NCBI GenBank assembly: GCA_018058545.1
Contig: JAGOZU010000001.1
Coordinates: 58,843 to 122,842 of the forward strand
DNA from: Promineifilum sp.
Lineage (GTDB): Bacteria > Chloroflexota > Anaerolineae > Promineifilales > Promineifilaceae
Reading direction: 5' to 3'
DNA length: 64,000 nt
Below, piece by piece: positions 27,048 through 35,441 of this stretch (positions are counted from its first letter, which is position 1; every line of letters begins with the position of its first letter). Position numbers and translations under genes: made by a program. A model generated the notes under the pieces. That model was not told where the DNA came from, ran no database searches, and saw only the letters and a program-made list of their open reading frames with translations.

Positions 27048-30000
27048 ATTACCTGCCGCAACGTTTCGCACGCCGGGCAGCTGCCGTTGGGCCGGATGAT
27101 GGCGTAACCCGCCTGCGGGTCGTCGCCAAACGTCTTGAAGTCAACGTTGAAGACGATGATCATCCGCACGTAACCGCTCTGGACGCCCACGCGAACGGCT
27201 TCGGCCAGATATTGCGCGTGCTCGGAGACGGTCAGGTTATAGGGCGGCTTCCACAGGAAACCGGCCGGCAATCCGCCCCATTCCTCGCCGCTCAGATAGC
27301 CGAGCTCGGTAAAGCACAGTTTGCCCGCGCCCGCGCCCACATAGGCATTGATCATGCCCTGGAAGTAGCGAGTGTAGTGGCCGCCCGAGCCACGCGGGTC
27401 GCCGCTGGTGGCCGAAGGCGGCATCAGGCCCTCGTTATAGTGGACGCCGACGCAGTCCGAAACGCTGCCCGCCCCGGCGGCCATCATGCCGGCCACGTAG
27501 GGCGCGTCATCGCAGCCCGCGCCGCTGCACCCGCCGAAGTAACCCGTCGGGGCCGGCGCGCCGGTGATGACCATGACGTTCGGGTTGGCGGCCTTGATCT
27601 TCTGATAGGCCGGGCGCAGCATGTTGTTGACATAAGCAGTCGGGTCAACCTGCCCGGCAGGCCACTCGCGATCGATATTCATCTCGTTCCAGACTTCGAT
27701 GGCATCCGGCCCCAGCGCGGCCACACCGCCCAGGAAATTGGTATAGGCTTCATAGTCAATGCTGCTCGGATGGAGCTGGCCGGGGATGCTGAGGAGGATT
27801 TTCATCCCCGCGGCGTGAGCCTCGGCGATCAGTCCGGCTACGGCGCTGGGCGAGTCGCCCGGGTTCCATTTGTGTTGCTTCTTGACCCAGGTCATGCCGG
27901 CGTACTGCATCGTGCCCGAAGGCATGCCGGCCGCCTGGCCGCCCAGCTCAAAGTTGCCCACGTTGCCGACAGACGCCACAGGCGGGGGCGCTACGACAGG
28001 CGCTCCGGCCGCGCCGGTGGCGGGCGTTCCGCTGCTCGCGGCAGGCGGCGGCGCCTGAACGACGGCCAGGCTGGACGTGTTGAAGCCTGAGTTGATCGTC
28101 ACCAGTTCGGACAGTATCCAGCCCTCGGTGCCGCCGGACATCTTGATATTGAGCCAGTTGCCTTGATCGTTGCGGCCGATGAGGTCCACAACCATCCCCG
28201 CGGACGCGCCGCCGGCGATCGTCCCATAGGAGATGCCGGGGCCGGTTCGCACGTTGGCCGGGACATTGACCACGGCCTTGGCATCGCCGGGCGCGCCCAG
28301 GTTGGCCGTGCCGGTTGTCCCGGCAGTCGATCCGCCGGTCGTGGGCGCGGTGGGTGCGGTAGTCGCTTGGGGTGCGGCCGTCGGTGCTTCGGCCACTTCC
28401 TGGCCCTTGACGACAACTTCAACCTCGCCGAGATCGGCCGTTGCCTCGCCCAGCACCAGTTCGGCCGCCACCTTGTAGGTGCCGGGGTCTTCCAAAGCGG
28501 TCCAGGTGAAGTCCAGGTCGCTGCCCGTTTCGCTGGCGATCACGCTGTCGCCGGCATCGCGCACCGTCCAGGCGATGGCCGCGCCGCCGGGTTGGGGCGC
28601 GTCGCCCTCGCCCAGATAATGATTAAACACCGCGGCGTAGATCGGGCCGCTGCCCAGTGCCAGGTTACGAACGGTCGCGCCGCGCAGGTTGTATTCAGAT
28701 GCCAGCTGGAGACGATCGACCAGGGCCGCCTCGCTGATGAACCATACGGTCTGCTGCTGCCCGGCCTGCTCGAAGGTGTACTTGTAGGACAGCGCGTTGC
28801 CGTCCCACTCCAGCGGGGTGGCCGAACCGTCGAGCACGACGACGACCGTCGCGCCGGGTTCGACCTCGGCCGCGCCATTCTCCAGCGCCAGTTGGCCGAG
28901 GTTGCTCAATGCCTGCTCGGCCGGCAGTTCGGTGTAGATATCGCCAACCTTGTTGACGGTTCCGGCAGTCAAGGACAGATTGACCTTGTTGCGATCGATC
29001 TGGCCGACCGTCCAGGCAATCAGTTGCTCGGCCGAGCCGCCCTCAGCGAAAGCCTCGGGGTCGAGCGGCATTCGGACATTGACGACGTCGGCCACGCGGC
29101 CGATCGCCGCCCAGTCCTGGCCGCCCGTGTCCCAACTGTCGCCAACCGGAGACGGAGTATCCAGCGTAACGGCCAGTTTCAGCCCTTCGGCATGCAGCGC
29201 CTCGGCCATGCCGGTCACCAGATCGGTGAAGGCGGCCGACATCGCAGCGGGGACGCCCTGGTAATCCACATGAACGCCGGCAAATCCCCCGGATTTGGCC
29301 TGGCTGACCAGGCTGCCGATCTGGGCCTGCTGGAGGGCGGTGTCGTTGAGGAAAGCGGTGATAGCCGCCTGATCGACTACCGCGCCACGATTGGTGATCC
29401 ACAGATAATTCGCGGTGCCCTCGGGCGCTCCGGCCACTTCGCCGGACAAGGTGCCGTCCTGGCCAAGAACCAGCGGCCCGACGGAAACCTCTTGCACCAT
29501 CCCGGCCAAAGCCTCCGGTAATGCGCCATCGGCCGGCAGTTCGGCCGAGACGGCCGGAGCCGCCGGCGGGGTGGAGCGAACCAGCAGCATCGCTTGCGGC
29601 AACGTCCCTTCGGCGGCGATCGCCTGACCGCCGGCGACGTCGATCCGGCCGGGCATGAAGGCCCATTCAGTGCCGTCCCAGCCGCGAATGTCGATATCCC
29701 TGACGTCGGTCAGTCCGTCAGGCAACGGCATCGTGAGTTGGCCGACGGGCGCGTCGCCGGGGAAGCCCAGAACAAGGGCGTCGCCGACGGCCGCTCCGGC
29801 GGGCAGCGCGGCCGCGGCGGCAGCCAACGCCCCGTCGGCCGCGGACGCCAGATCGGCGGCGGCCACCCGGCTAACAGCCACGGCGGAGCCGTCGGCCGTC
29901 GTGAGGGCGACTCCCTCGGGCAATTCGGCGGTTGCGGCGCCTGAAGTGGTCGCCGATTGCGTCGCCGCTGACTGCGGCGTCGCTACGTCAACCGTTTCCG

Positions 30001-30148
30001 GCGCGCGGTTGTTGTTCAACCCCAGGCGCGTGGCCAGCGAGATGGGCGGCAATAGCAACCCTATCAGAATGAGAACAAAGACGGCCACAAAGCCGGCGAT
30101 CATTGGCCAAGACAAACGTTTGCCCTTGCCGGTTTCATTATCTTCCAT
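27038..30148 (-). CDS. Multidomain membrane-anchored protein: GH18-like + SH3b + GH39-like
   Basis: 1036 residues. One N-terminal signal-anchor helix (about 15-37) is followed by an Ala/Thr-rich stretch. Residues about 210-560 look like a GH18/YaaH-type barrel: AGVHVDYQ in place of DxxDxDxE, then LKLAVTLDTP, VDVVNVRMPL and the late WFISEAALVDRL. The catalytic Glu position reads Gln, so this barrel may bind rather than cut. An SH3b domain follows (VNVPANVRTGPGISYGTI to GTEGWILSELVTI). The C-terminal GH39-like domain keeps EVWNEMNIDREW and CFTELGYLSGEE. It could bind cell-wall glycan through SH3b/GH18-like parts and present the GH domain outside. Confidence 0.78.
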   Translation of the reverse strand: MEDNETGKGKRLSWPMIAGFVAVFVLILIGLLLPPISLATRLGLNNNRAPETVDVATPQSAATQSATTSGAATAELPEGVALTTADGSAVAVSRVAAADLASAADGALAAAAAALPAGAAVGDALVLGFPGDAPVGQLTMPLPDGLTDVRDIDIRGWDGTEWAFMPGRIDVAGGQAIAAEGTLPQAMLLVRSTPPAAPAVSAELPADGALPEALAGMVQEVSVGPLVLGQDGTLSGEVAGAPEGTANYLWITNRGAVVDQAAITAFLNDTALQQAQIGSLVSQAKSGGFAGVHVDYQGVPAAMSAAFTDLVTGMAEALHAEGLKLAVTLDTPSPVGDSWDTGGQDWAAIGRVADVVNVRMPLDPEAFAEGGSAEQLIAWTVGQIDRNKVNLSLTAGTVNKVGDIYTELPAEQALSNLGQLALENGAAEVEPGATVVVVLDGSATPLEWDGNALSYKYTFEQAGQQQTVWFISEAALVDRLQLASEYNLRGATVRNLALGSGPIYAAVFNHYLGEGDAPQPGGAAIAWTVRDAGDSVIASETGSDLDFTWTALEDPGTYKVAAELVLGEATADLGEVEVVVKGQEVAEAPTAAPQATTAPTAPTTGGSTAGTTGTANLGAPGDAKAVVNVPANVRTGPGISYGTIAGGASAGMVVDLIGRNDQGNWLNIKMSGGTEGWILSELVTINSGFNTSSLAVVQAPPPAASSGTPATGAAGAPVVAPPPVASVGNVGNFELGGQAAGMPSGTMQYAGMTWVKKQHKWNPGDSPSAVAGLIAEAHAAGMKILLSIPGQLHPSSIDYEAYTNFLGGVAALGPDAIEVWNEMNIDREWPAGQVDPTAYVNNMLRPAYQKIKAANPNVMVITGAPAPTGYFGGCSGAGCDDAPYVAGMMAAGAGSVSDCVGVHYNEGLMPPSATSGDPRGSGGHYTRYFQGMINAYVGAGAGKLCFTELGYLSGEEWGGLPAGFLWKPPYNLTVSEHAQYLAEAVRVGVQSGYVRMIIVFNVDFKTFGDDPQAGYAIIRPNGSCPACETLRQVMGR

Positions 30149-30288
30149 GAACTTAAGCCCCTTCCCGGAATCTTGTTATTCTGAGCGCGAGAGACGGCAG
30201 CAATGCGCCCCATGCGGAGCGGGTCAATCGGCATGAAATCCGGTTACGGATCGTGCCCCCACACTCGATTTCAATCGGTATCCTTATG

Positions 30289-30317
30289 GAAAAAAGGCGG
30301 TCCTTAATGCGGCCGCC
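30289..30317 (-). terminator. Attenuator-like hairpin in the 5' leader of the 1036-residue gene
   Basis: Read leftward: GGCGG-CC stem, 7-nt loop, GG-A-CCGCC, then T6. It lies about 25 nt after the predicted transcription start and 140 nt before the start codon, so it would stop most transcripts early. Confidence 0.55.
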
Positions 30318-30348
30318 CAACCCTGTTTATTCCGGTTAATCGCCAAAC

Positions 30349-30376
30349 ATTCTAGCACATGACGGCGCGTGGGCAA
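30349..30376 (-). promoter_or_regulatory. Sigma-70-type promoter for the 1036-residue gene
   Basis: Read leftward: TTGCCC (30376-30371), 16 bp, TAGAAT (30354-30349). It gives a leader of about 190 nt. Nothing gene-like is seen between it and the opposite promoter at 30509. Confidence 0.55.
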
Positions 30377-30508
30377 CCCGCCCCCACTTGATATCCGGCC
30401 CCGTAGGGCTTTCATTGAGGAAAGGTTAAGCAAAACAAGGGGAATATGAACGGGCGATAAGCAGAGATAGTCCTGGATTGGCCAAAACTGAAGGGAGTCC
30501 GGCGGTGC

Positions 30509-30536
30509 TTGACACCCTATCGACCATTGTTATACT
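30509..30536 (+). promoter_or_regulatory. Sigma-70-type promoter of the SCP2 gene
   Basis: Perfect -35 TTGACA (30509-30514), 16-bp spacer, TATACT (30531-30536). It implies a 5' leader of about 125 nt with no obvious ORF. Confidence 0.75.
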
Positions 30537-30667
30537 CCGCATCATTGGGATTCCCCGCGCGGCCGAGTTGAATATTGACACTGCGGACATCCGGCGCACG
30601 GACGGTCGCCCAGCGATCGCCGTACCTGACAGGGGATTGAGACAAGATTAAGGAGACTAAATTTCAG

Positions 30668-30988
30668 ATGAGTGTAGCCGAGATTTTCAACAGCATGCCG
30701 GGCCGTTTCCAGGCGGACAAAGCGGTCGGCACCAACATGAGCATTCTTTTTGATCTGAGCGGCGAGAACGGCGGGCAATACTACGTCGATATCGCCGGCG
30801 GTGAACTGAATGTGACCTCGGGAGCGCCCGCCGCCGCCCCCAGCGCAACCGTCAAAATGACGGCCGATGATTTCGCGGCCATGTCCTCCGGCAAACTGAA
30901 CCCGATGATGGCCTTCATGTCCGGCAAGATCAAGGTCGACGGCGACCTGAACTCGGTCATGAAGTTCCAGTCGCTGGTCGGCTTCTAA
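30668..30988 (+). CDS. SCP2 sterol-carrier-like domain protein
   Basis: 106 residues, one SCP2 domain. The N-terminal helix EIFNSMPGRFQADKA is followed by alternating beta strands (FDLSGENGGQYYVDI, SATVKMTADDFAAM) and the closing helix with GKIKVDGDLNSVMKFQSL. The fold forms a hydrophobic tunnel for lipids or acyl-CoA; the ligand is unknown. AAGGAG precedes the ATG. Monocistronic, with its own strong promoter. Confidence 0.88.
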   Translation: MSVAEIFNSMPGRFQADKAVGTNMSILFDLSGENGGQYYVDIAGGELNVTSGAPAAAPSATVKMTADDFAAMSSGKLNPMMAFMSGKIKVDGDLNSVMKFQSLVGF

Positions 30989-31077
30989 TCAGACTCCGAT
31001 AGAAAACCGGTCGGCAGCCGGGTGTCCAATCGCCCGACAGCCGACCGGCCAATCATTCTCATCGAGCGCGATACCGG

Positions 31078-33087
31078 TCAGGCCGGTGTCGCGCTTTTTA
31101 CACCGTTGGCGCTGATGGCGATCTCGGCGTACTCGCGCCGTTCCGCCAGCCCCATCTCCAGCCCGCACAACCCCAGCAGTTCGGTGATGAGCGTGGCCTT
31201 GCGCTCGGCGTCGCTGCGCGACCAGGTTCGCGCCTTGATCTCCAGGAAATAACCCGGCAACTCCGGCTCCAGAACCTGATCCAGATTGATGGCGAAATCG
31301 GTTGCCTTATACAGGATATGCCAGCGCCGACGGTCCTTGTGGACGCGCAACTCCCGCGCGGGGGCGAAGTACTCCTGATAGAAGCGTAACGTCCGGTCGG
31401 CCGCGGCCAGGAAGCGCGACCGCGACAACATCACGGCGTTGGTGAACTCCTCGCGGTCGCCGCGGCCGATCAGCGTGAGCCGGGCGCGCACCTGGGTCAC
31501 CTCACCGGCATCGTCGATGAACTCATCCTCGCGGTAGCGCAGCCGGTCGGCATCGGGATCGCCGCTGTCGAACAGGAAGTAATGATCGTATTGCCGATAG
31601 TGGGCGTAGCGGGACACCGTGATCCCGTCGCTTTTCAGGAAGTTGTCGACGATGGCCGCGTCAGCCAGCGACACCTTCACCTGAACTTCGAAGCTCTCCT
31701 GCCGCTGAACGCCTGACAGCAACACCAGCTTGTTATAGGGGCTGGATTCGCGCTCGATGACGAAGGCATCGATCTCGGCCGCGACCTTGATGGCGTTCTC
31801 GCGCGCCTCCGCCTCGTCCACCGTTAGCAGGGAACGGCCGCGCATCAGCCAGCGGCCGTTGCAGATGACATGGGTCACGTCGCTGCTCCTGGCGGAGTAG
31901 ACCAGACGCGAGTAGACGGCGTCGGGATGGTTGTGGAAATGCGGCTGGTTATGAATGCCGGTCATATCGAGAACGGCGATGTCGGCCCGCTTGCCCGGCT
32001 CCAGACTGCCAGTGATGTCGCCCATATGGACGGCGCGCGCGCCGCCGATGGTGGCGATCTCCACCGCTTGCCGGGCGGGCAGCGCGGTCGGGTTCTGCGT
32101 CGATACCTTGGCGATGAACGACGCCAGGCGCATCTCCTCGACCATGTCCAGATCGTTGTTGCTGGCCGCGCCGTCGGTGCCGACGCCGACGTTTAGCCCG
32201 AGCTTGAGCATTTGGGCGATGGGCGCGATGCCGCTGGCGAGCTTGAGGTTGCTCGACGGGCAGTGGGCCACACCGGCCCCCGCGCGCCGCAGACTGAACA
32301 TATCTTCCTCGCCGATGTGGACGCAGTGGGCGGCCAGTAATTTTGTATCCAGAATGCCGTGCTGCTCCAGCCAGTCGACGACCGACATATGGTTCTGGTT
32401 CACGCTGTTGTCGGCCTCCAGTTTCGTCTCGCCGACATGGGTGTGGAGCGGCACATTGAAGGCGCGGGCCAGATCGGCGCAGGCCAGCAGCAATTCGGGC
32501 GTGGCCGTGTACCAGGCATGGGGAGCGACGGCTGGCTGAATGAGCGGATGGCCGTTCCAGTGCTCGATGAAGCGGCGGCAAAGCAGCAGCGCGTCTTCGA
32601 ACGTATCGGCATCGGGCGCGGGAAAGACGAGGATAGTCTGGCCCAGCAAGGCGCGCATGCCGATCTCGGCCACCTGCTCGGCGATGGCTTCCTCATAGTA
32701 AAACATGTCGGCGAAGGTCGTCACGCCGGAGCGAATCATCTCGGCACAGGCGACCCGCGCCCCCAGCTTGACGAAGTCGGGCGTGACGAACTCGCGTTCG
32801 ACGGGCATCAGATAGCCCAGCCAGACATCGAGGCGCAGGTCATCGTTCAGCCCGCGCATCAGGGTCATGGGGATATGGGTATGGGCGTTGACGAGGCCGG
32901 GCATGATGACGGTGTCGGCGCAATCGATCTCTTCCGACGCGCGGTAAGCGCGCATTATCCGGTCAGTCGGGCCGACGGCGACGATAGAGTCGCCACGAAT
33001 AGCCACCGCTCCGTCCTCAAACACCTCATACTTGTCATTCATCGTCACGACGGTTCCGCCGCGCAACAGGATATCAACTTGTTCGGT
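31078..33087 (-). CDS. Amidohydrolase (MTA/SAH deaminase-like) fused to a CYTH-type domain
   Basis: 669 residues from the ATG at 33087 (GGAG 7 nt upstream). Residues 1 to about 430 are an Atz/Trz-family metal-dependent deaminase with all ligands: HTHIPM, VAPHAWY, LHTHVGETK, HCVHIGEED and VGTDGAASNND. Such enzymes deaminate methylthioadenosine, S-adenosylhomocysteine or related purines. From about residue 450 a second domain looks like CYTH (adenylate cyclase CyaB/thiamine triphosphatase tunnel fold). FEVQVKVSL stands where ExExK is expected, then RYRED, RARLTLIGRG, and a closing LPGYFLEIKARTW. The first Glu of the triad is kept and the second is Gln. The fusion is unusual; the tail may sense a polyphosphate or nucleotide. 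Confidence 0.82.
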   Translation of the reverse strand, partial: TEQVDILLRGGTVVTMNDKYEVFEDGAVAIRGDSIVAVGPTDRIMRAYRASEEIDCADTVIMPGLVNAHTHIPMTLMRGLNDDLRLDVWLGYLMPVEREFVTPDFVKLGARVACAEMIRSGVTTFADMFYYEEAIAEQVAEIGMRALLGQTILVFPAPDADTFEDALLLCRRFIEHWNGHPLIQPAVAPHAWYTATPELLLACADLARAFNVPLHTHVGETKLEADNSVNQNHMSVVDWLEQHGILDTKLLAAHCVHIGEEDMFSLRRAGAGVAHCPSSNLKLASGIAPIAQMLKLGLNVGVGTDGAASNNDLDMVEEMRLASFIAKVSTQNPTALPARQAVEIATIGGARAVHMGDITGSLEPGKRADIAVLDMTGIHNQPHFHNHPDAVYSRLVYSARSSDVTHVICNGRWLMRGRSLLTVDEAEARENAIKVAAEIDAFVIERESSPYNKLVLLSGVQRQESFEVQVKVSLADAAIVDNFLKSDGITVSRYAHYRQYDHYFLFDSGDPDADRLRYREDEFIDDAGEVTQVRARLTLIGRGDREEFTNAVMLSRSRFLAAADRTLRFYQEYFAPARELRVHKDRRRWHILYKATDFAINLDQVLEPELPGYFLEIKARTWSRSDAERKATLITELLGLCGLEMGLAERREYAEIAISANGVKSATPA

Positions 33088-33115
33088 CATATAAATCTCC
33101 GCGTCTCGTCTCTTC

Positions 33116-33138
33116 ATTATACCGATTCCTGTTATAAT
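33116..33138. promoter_or_regulatory. Back-to-back divergent -10 elements
   Basis: ATTATA at 33116-33121 is a leftward TATAAT for the amidohydrolase gene, and TATAAT at 33133-33138 points rightward to thymidine phosphorylase. They are 11 bp apart, so the two promoters must interfere. No strong -35 is seen for either. Confidence 0.55.
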
Positions 33139-33202
33139 CGGTAAATACTAGGCTCGAACGGCGCAAATTATCCCGATTTCGCTTGCGCGCAAGAGATCAC
33201 AC

Positions 33203-34537
33203 ATGATGACCCCTTTCAGAATGGTCGATGTCATCGCCAAAAAACGGGACGGCGATGAACTGAGCACCGCAGAAATCAACACCTTTATCCGCGACTACAC
33301 CGCCGGGAAGATCCCCGATTATCAGGCGGCGGCGCTGCTGATGGCCATCTACCTGCGCGGCATGACCCGCCGCGAGACGGTCGATCTGACCCTGGCCATG
33401 GCCGGCTCCGGCGACACGCTCGACCTCCATGATGTGGCCCCCTTCATCGTCGACAAGCACTCCTCTGGCGGCGTGGGGGACAAAACCACGCTGGTCGTCA
33501 TTCCCCTGGTGGCGGCGTGTGGCGTGCCGGTGGGCAAGATGAGCGGCCGCGGACTGGGCAGCAGCGGCGGCACGCTGGACAAGATGGAATCCTTCACCGG
33601 CTGGTCGAGTTCGTTGACGCTGGAACAGTTCAAGGACCAGCTCGGCCGCCTGGGGGTGGTGCTGGCTGGGCAGACCAATGACCTGGCCCCGGCCGACGGC
33701 AAACTCTACGCCCTGCGCGATGTGACCGCCACCGTCAGCAATCGCTCGCTTATCGCCGCCTCGATCATGTCCAAAAAGCTGGCCGCCGGAACGGACGCGA
33801 TCGTCCTCGACGTCAAGACGGGCAGCGGCGCATTCATGCCCACCGTCGAGGCGGCCGAAGATTTGGCCCGGCTGATGGTCGAGATCGGCGAGGACGCGGG
33901 GCGGCACGTCGTAGCCCTCATCTCCGACATGAACCAGCCGCTCGGCCATGCCGTCGGCAACGCGCTGGAAGTGCGCGAAGCCATCGACTGTCTGCGCGGC
34001 GGCGGCCCCGAAGACCTCTGGCACCACTGCCGGGTCGTGGCCGGACATATGGTGCTGCTGGCCGGCAAGGCTTCCAGCCTGGCCGAGGCCGAAGCGCTCG
34101 TCGCCTCAGCGCGGTCGGACGGCCGCGGATTGGCCAAGTTTCGCGAACTTGTCGTCGCCCAGGGCGGTGATGGCCGACAGGTGGACGATCCCGATCTGCT
34201 GCCCAGGGCGCGCTACGCCGAGCCGGTCGAGGCGACCAAAAGCGGCTACATCGCCGCCATGGATACGGCCGCGCTGGGTTGGGTGTGCGTCCATTGCGGC
34301 GGCGGCCGGCTGGTGAAGTCCGACGCCATCTCGCCCGGTGTGGGCTTCCTGCTGCCGGTCAAGATCGGCGACTATATCGAGGCCGGCCAACCGATCGGCG
34401 AAATCCACGCCGACGACGACATGACCCTGCAACAGGCGCAGCGCGATATCCCGGCGGCCATCACCGTCGCGGACAACCCCGTGCCGCCGCGGCCGCTGTT
34501 CTATGGCACTATCGACGGCGAACAAAACCACAATTGA
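33203..34537 (+). CDS. Thymidine/pyrimidine-nucleoside phosphorylase
   Basis: 444 residues. The family signature KMSGRGLGSSGGTLDKMES is present, with the phosphate-binding VDKHSSGGVGDKTTLVV and the later DVKTGSGAFM. It phosphorolyses thymidine or uridine to base and (deoxy)ribose-1-phosphate in salvage. Three ATGs (33203, 33206, 33218) could start it and none has a strong Shine-Dalgarno. Divergent from the deaminase-like gene, so both may serve nucleoside breakdown. The glucokinase gene follows after 13 bp. deoA or pdp cannot be separated by eye. Confidence 0.93.
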   Translation: MMTPFRMVDVIAKKRDGDELSTAEINTFIRDYTAGKIPDYQAAALLMAIYLRGMTRRETVDLTLAMAGSGDTLDLHDVAPFIVDKHSSGGVGDKTTLVVIPLVAACGVPVGKMSGRGLGSSGGTLDKMESFTGWSSSLTLEQFKDQLGRLGVVLAGQTNDLAPADGKLYALRDVTATVSNRSLIAASIMSKKLAAGTDAIVLDVKTGSGAFMPTVEAAEDLARLMVEIGEDAGRHVVALISDMNQPLGHAVGNALEVREAIDCLRGGGPEDLWHHCRVVAGHMVLLAGKASSLAEAEALVASARSDGRGLAKFRELVVAQGGDGRQVDDPDLLPRARYAEPVEATKSGYIAAMDTAALGWVCVHCGGGRLVKSDAISPGVGFLLPVKIGDYIEAGQPIGEIHADDDMTLQQAQRDIPAAITVADNPVPPRPLFYGTIDGEQNHN

Positions 34538-34550
34538 GGAGAGGCAAACG

Positions 34551-35345
34551 ATGGAACTTCTGGGTATCGATATCGGCGGCTCGGGCGTCAAAGGGGCTAT
34601 CGTCAACGGAACAACGGGGGAACTCGTCACCGAACGGCTCCGAATTCCGGCCCCTCCCACGTTCCAGCCGGACGAAGTGGCTGCGGTCGTGGTCGAACTG
34701 GTGAAACAATTCGACTACAGCGGCCCGATCGGCGTGGGCTTCCCCGCCGTGGTCATGCACGGCACGGTGATAACCCCGCCCACAGCCCTGGCCTTCCCCG
34801 GCTGGGTGGGGCTGAATCTGGCCGAACAGTTGAGCAAGGCCACCGGTTGCCCCGTCACCGTGGGCAATGACGCCGACGTCGCCTGCCTGGCCGAGATGTA
34901 TTTCGGCGCGGGCAAAGGGCGGAGCGGTGTGACTATGGTCTTCACCATTGGCACCGGCATCGGCAGCGCGCTCTTCATCGACGGCAAGCTCGTCCCCAAT
35001 CTGGAACTCGGCCGCGTATTCCTGCCCGGCAGCAAGAAAACAATCGAACAAATCGCCTCCGACCGCGTTCGCGAGGAAGAGAAACTCGACTGGAAGGAGT
35101 GGGGCGAGCATCTGAACAAATATTTCAATTATATCGAATCGCTCTTTTGGCCCGACGCGATCATCATCGGCGGCGGCGTCAGCAAAAAGTACAAGAAGTT
35201 CTTCCCCCACATCAAGGTGAAGGCGGAGTTGTTGCCGGCCACCCTCCGCAACGAGGCCGGCATCGTCGGCGCGGCAATGGCCGCGTTGGATGTCCATGAC
35301 CCGCAACCGTGGGAGTTGCCGGGCGCGGGACACAGTGAGGCGTAG
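34551..35345 (+). CDS. ppgK: Polyphosphate glucokinase (ROK family)
   Basis: 264 residues from the ATG at 34551 with GAGGAGAGG. Phosphate motif [16 protein letters not shown], catalytic [12 protein letters not shown], and [12 protein letters not shown]. The short length, lack of the ROK zinc-binding cysteines and the [20 protein letters not shown] segment match PpgK, which phosphorylates glucose with polyphosphate and/or ATP. It follows thymidine phosphorylase closely, as in an operon. Confidence 0.88.
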   Translation: MELLGIDIGGSGVKGAIVNGTTGELVTERLRIPAPPTFQPDEVAAVVVELVKQFDYSGPIGVGFPAVVMHGTVITPPTALAFPGWVGLNLAEQLSKATGCPVTVGNDADVACLAEMYFGAGKGRSGVTMVFTIGTGIGSALFIDGKLVPNLELGRVFLPGSKKTIEQIASDRVREEEKLDWKEWGEHLNKYFNYIESLFWPDAIIIGGGVSKKYKKFFPHIKVKAELLPATLRNEAGIVGAAMAALDVHDPQPWELPGAGHSEA

Positions 35346-35441
35346 GGCCATGACAACACGCACTTGCGGGGGAGCGGAGGAGCAGAGGAGAAGGGGAGCG
35401 CCCCCGCGTCCCCGCGCCATCCCGCTGGAGAACCCGCCCGC

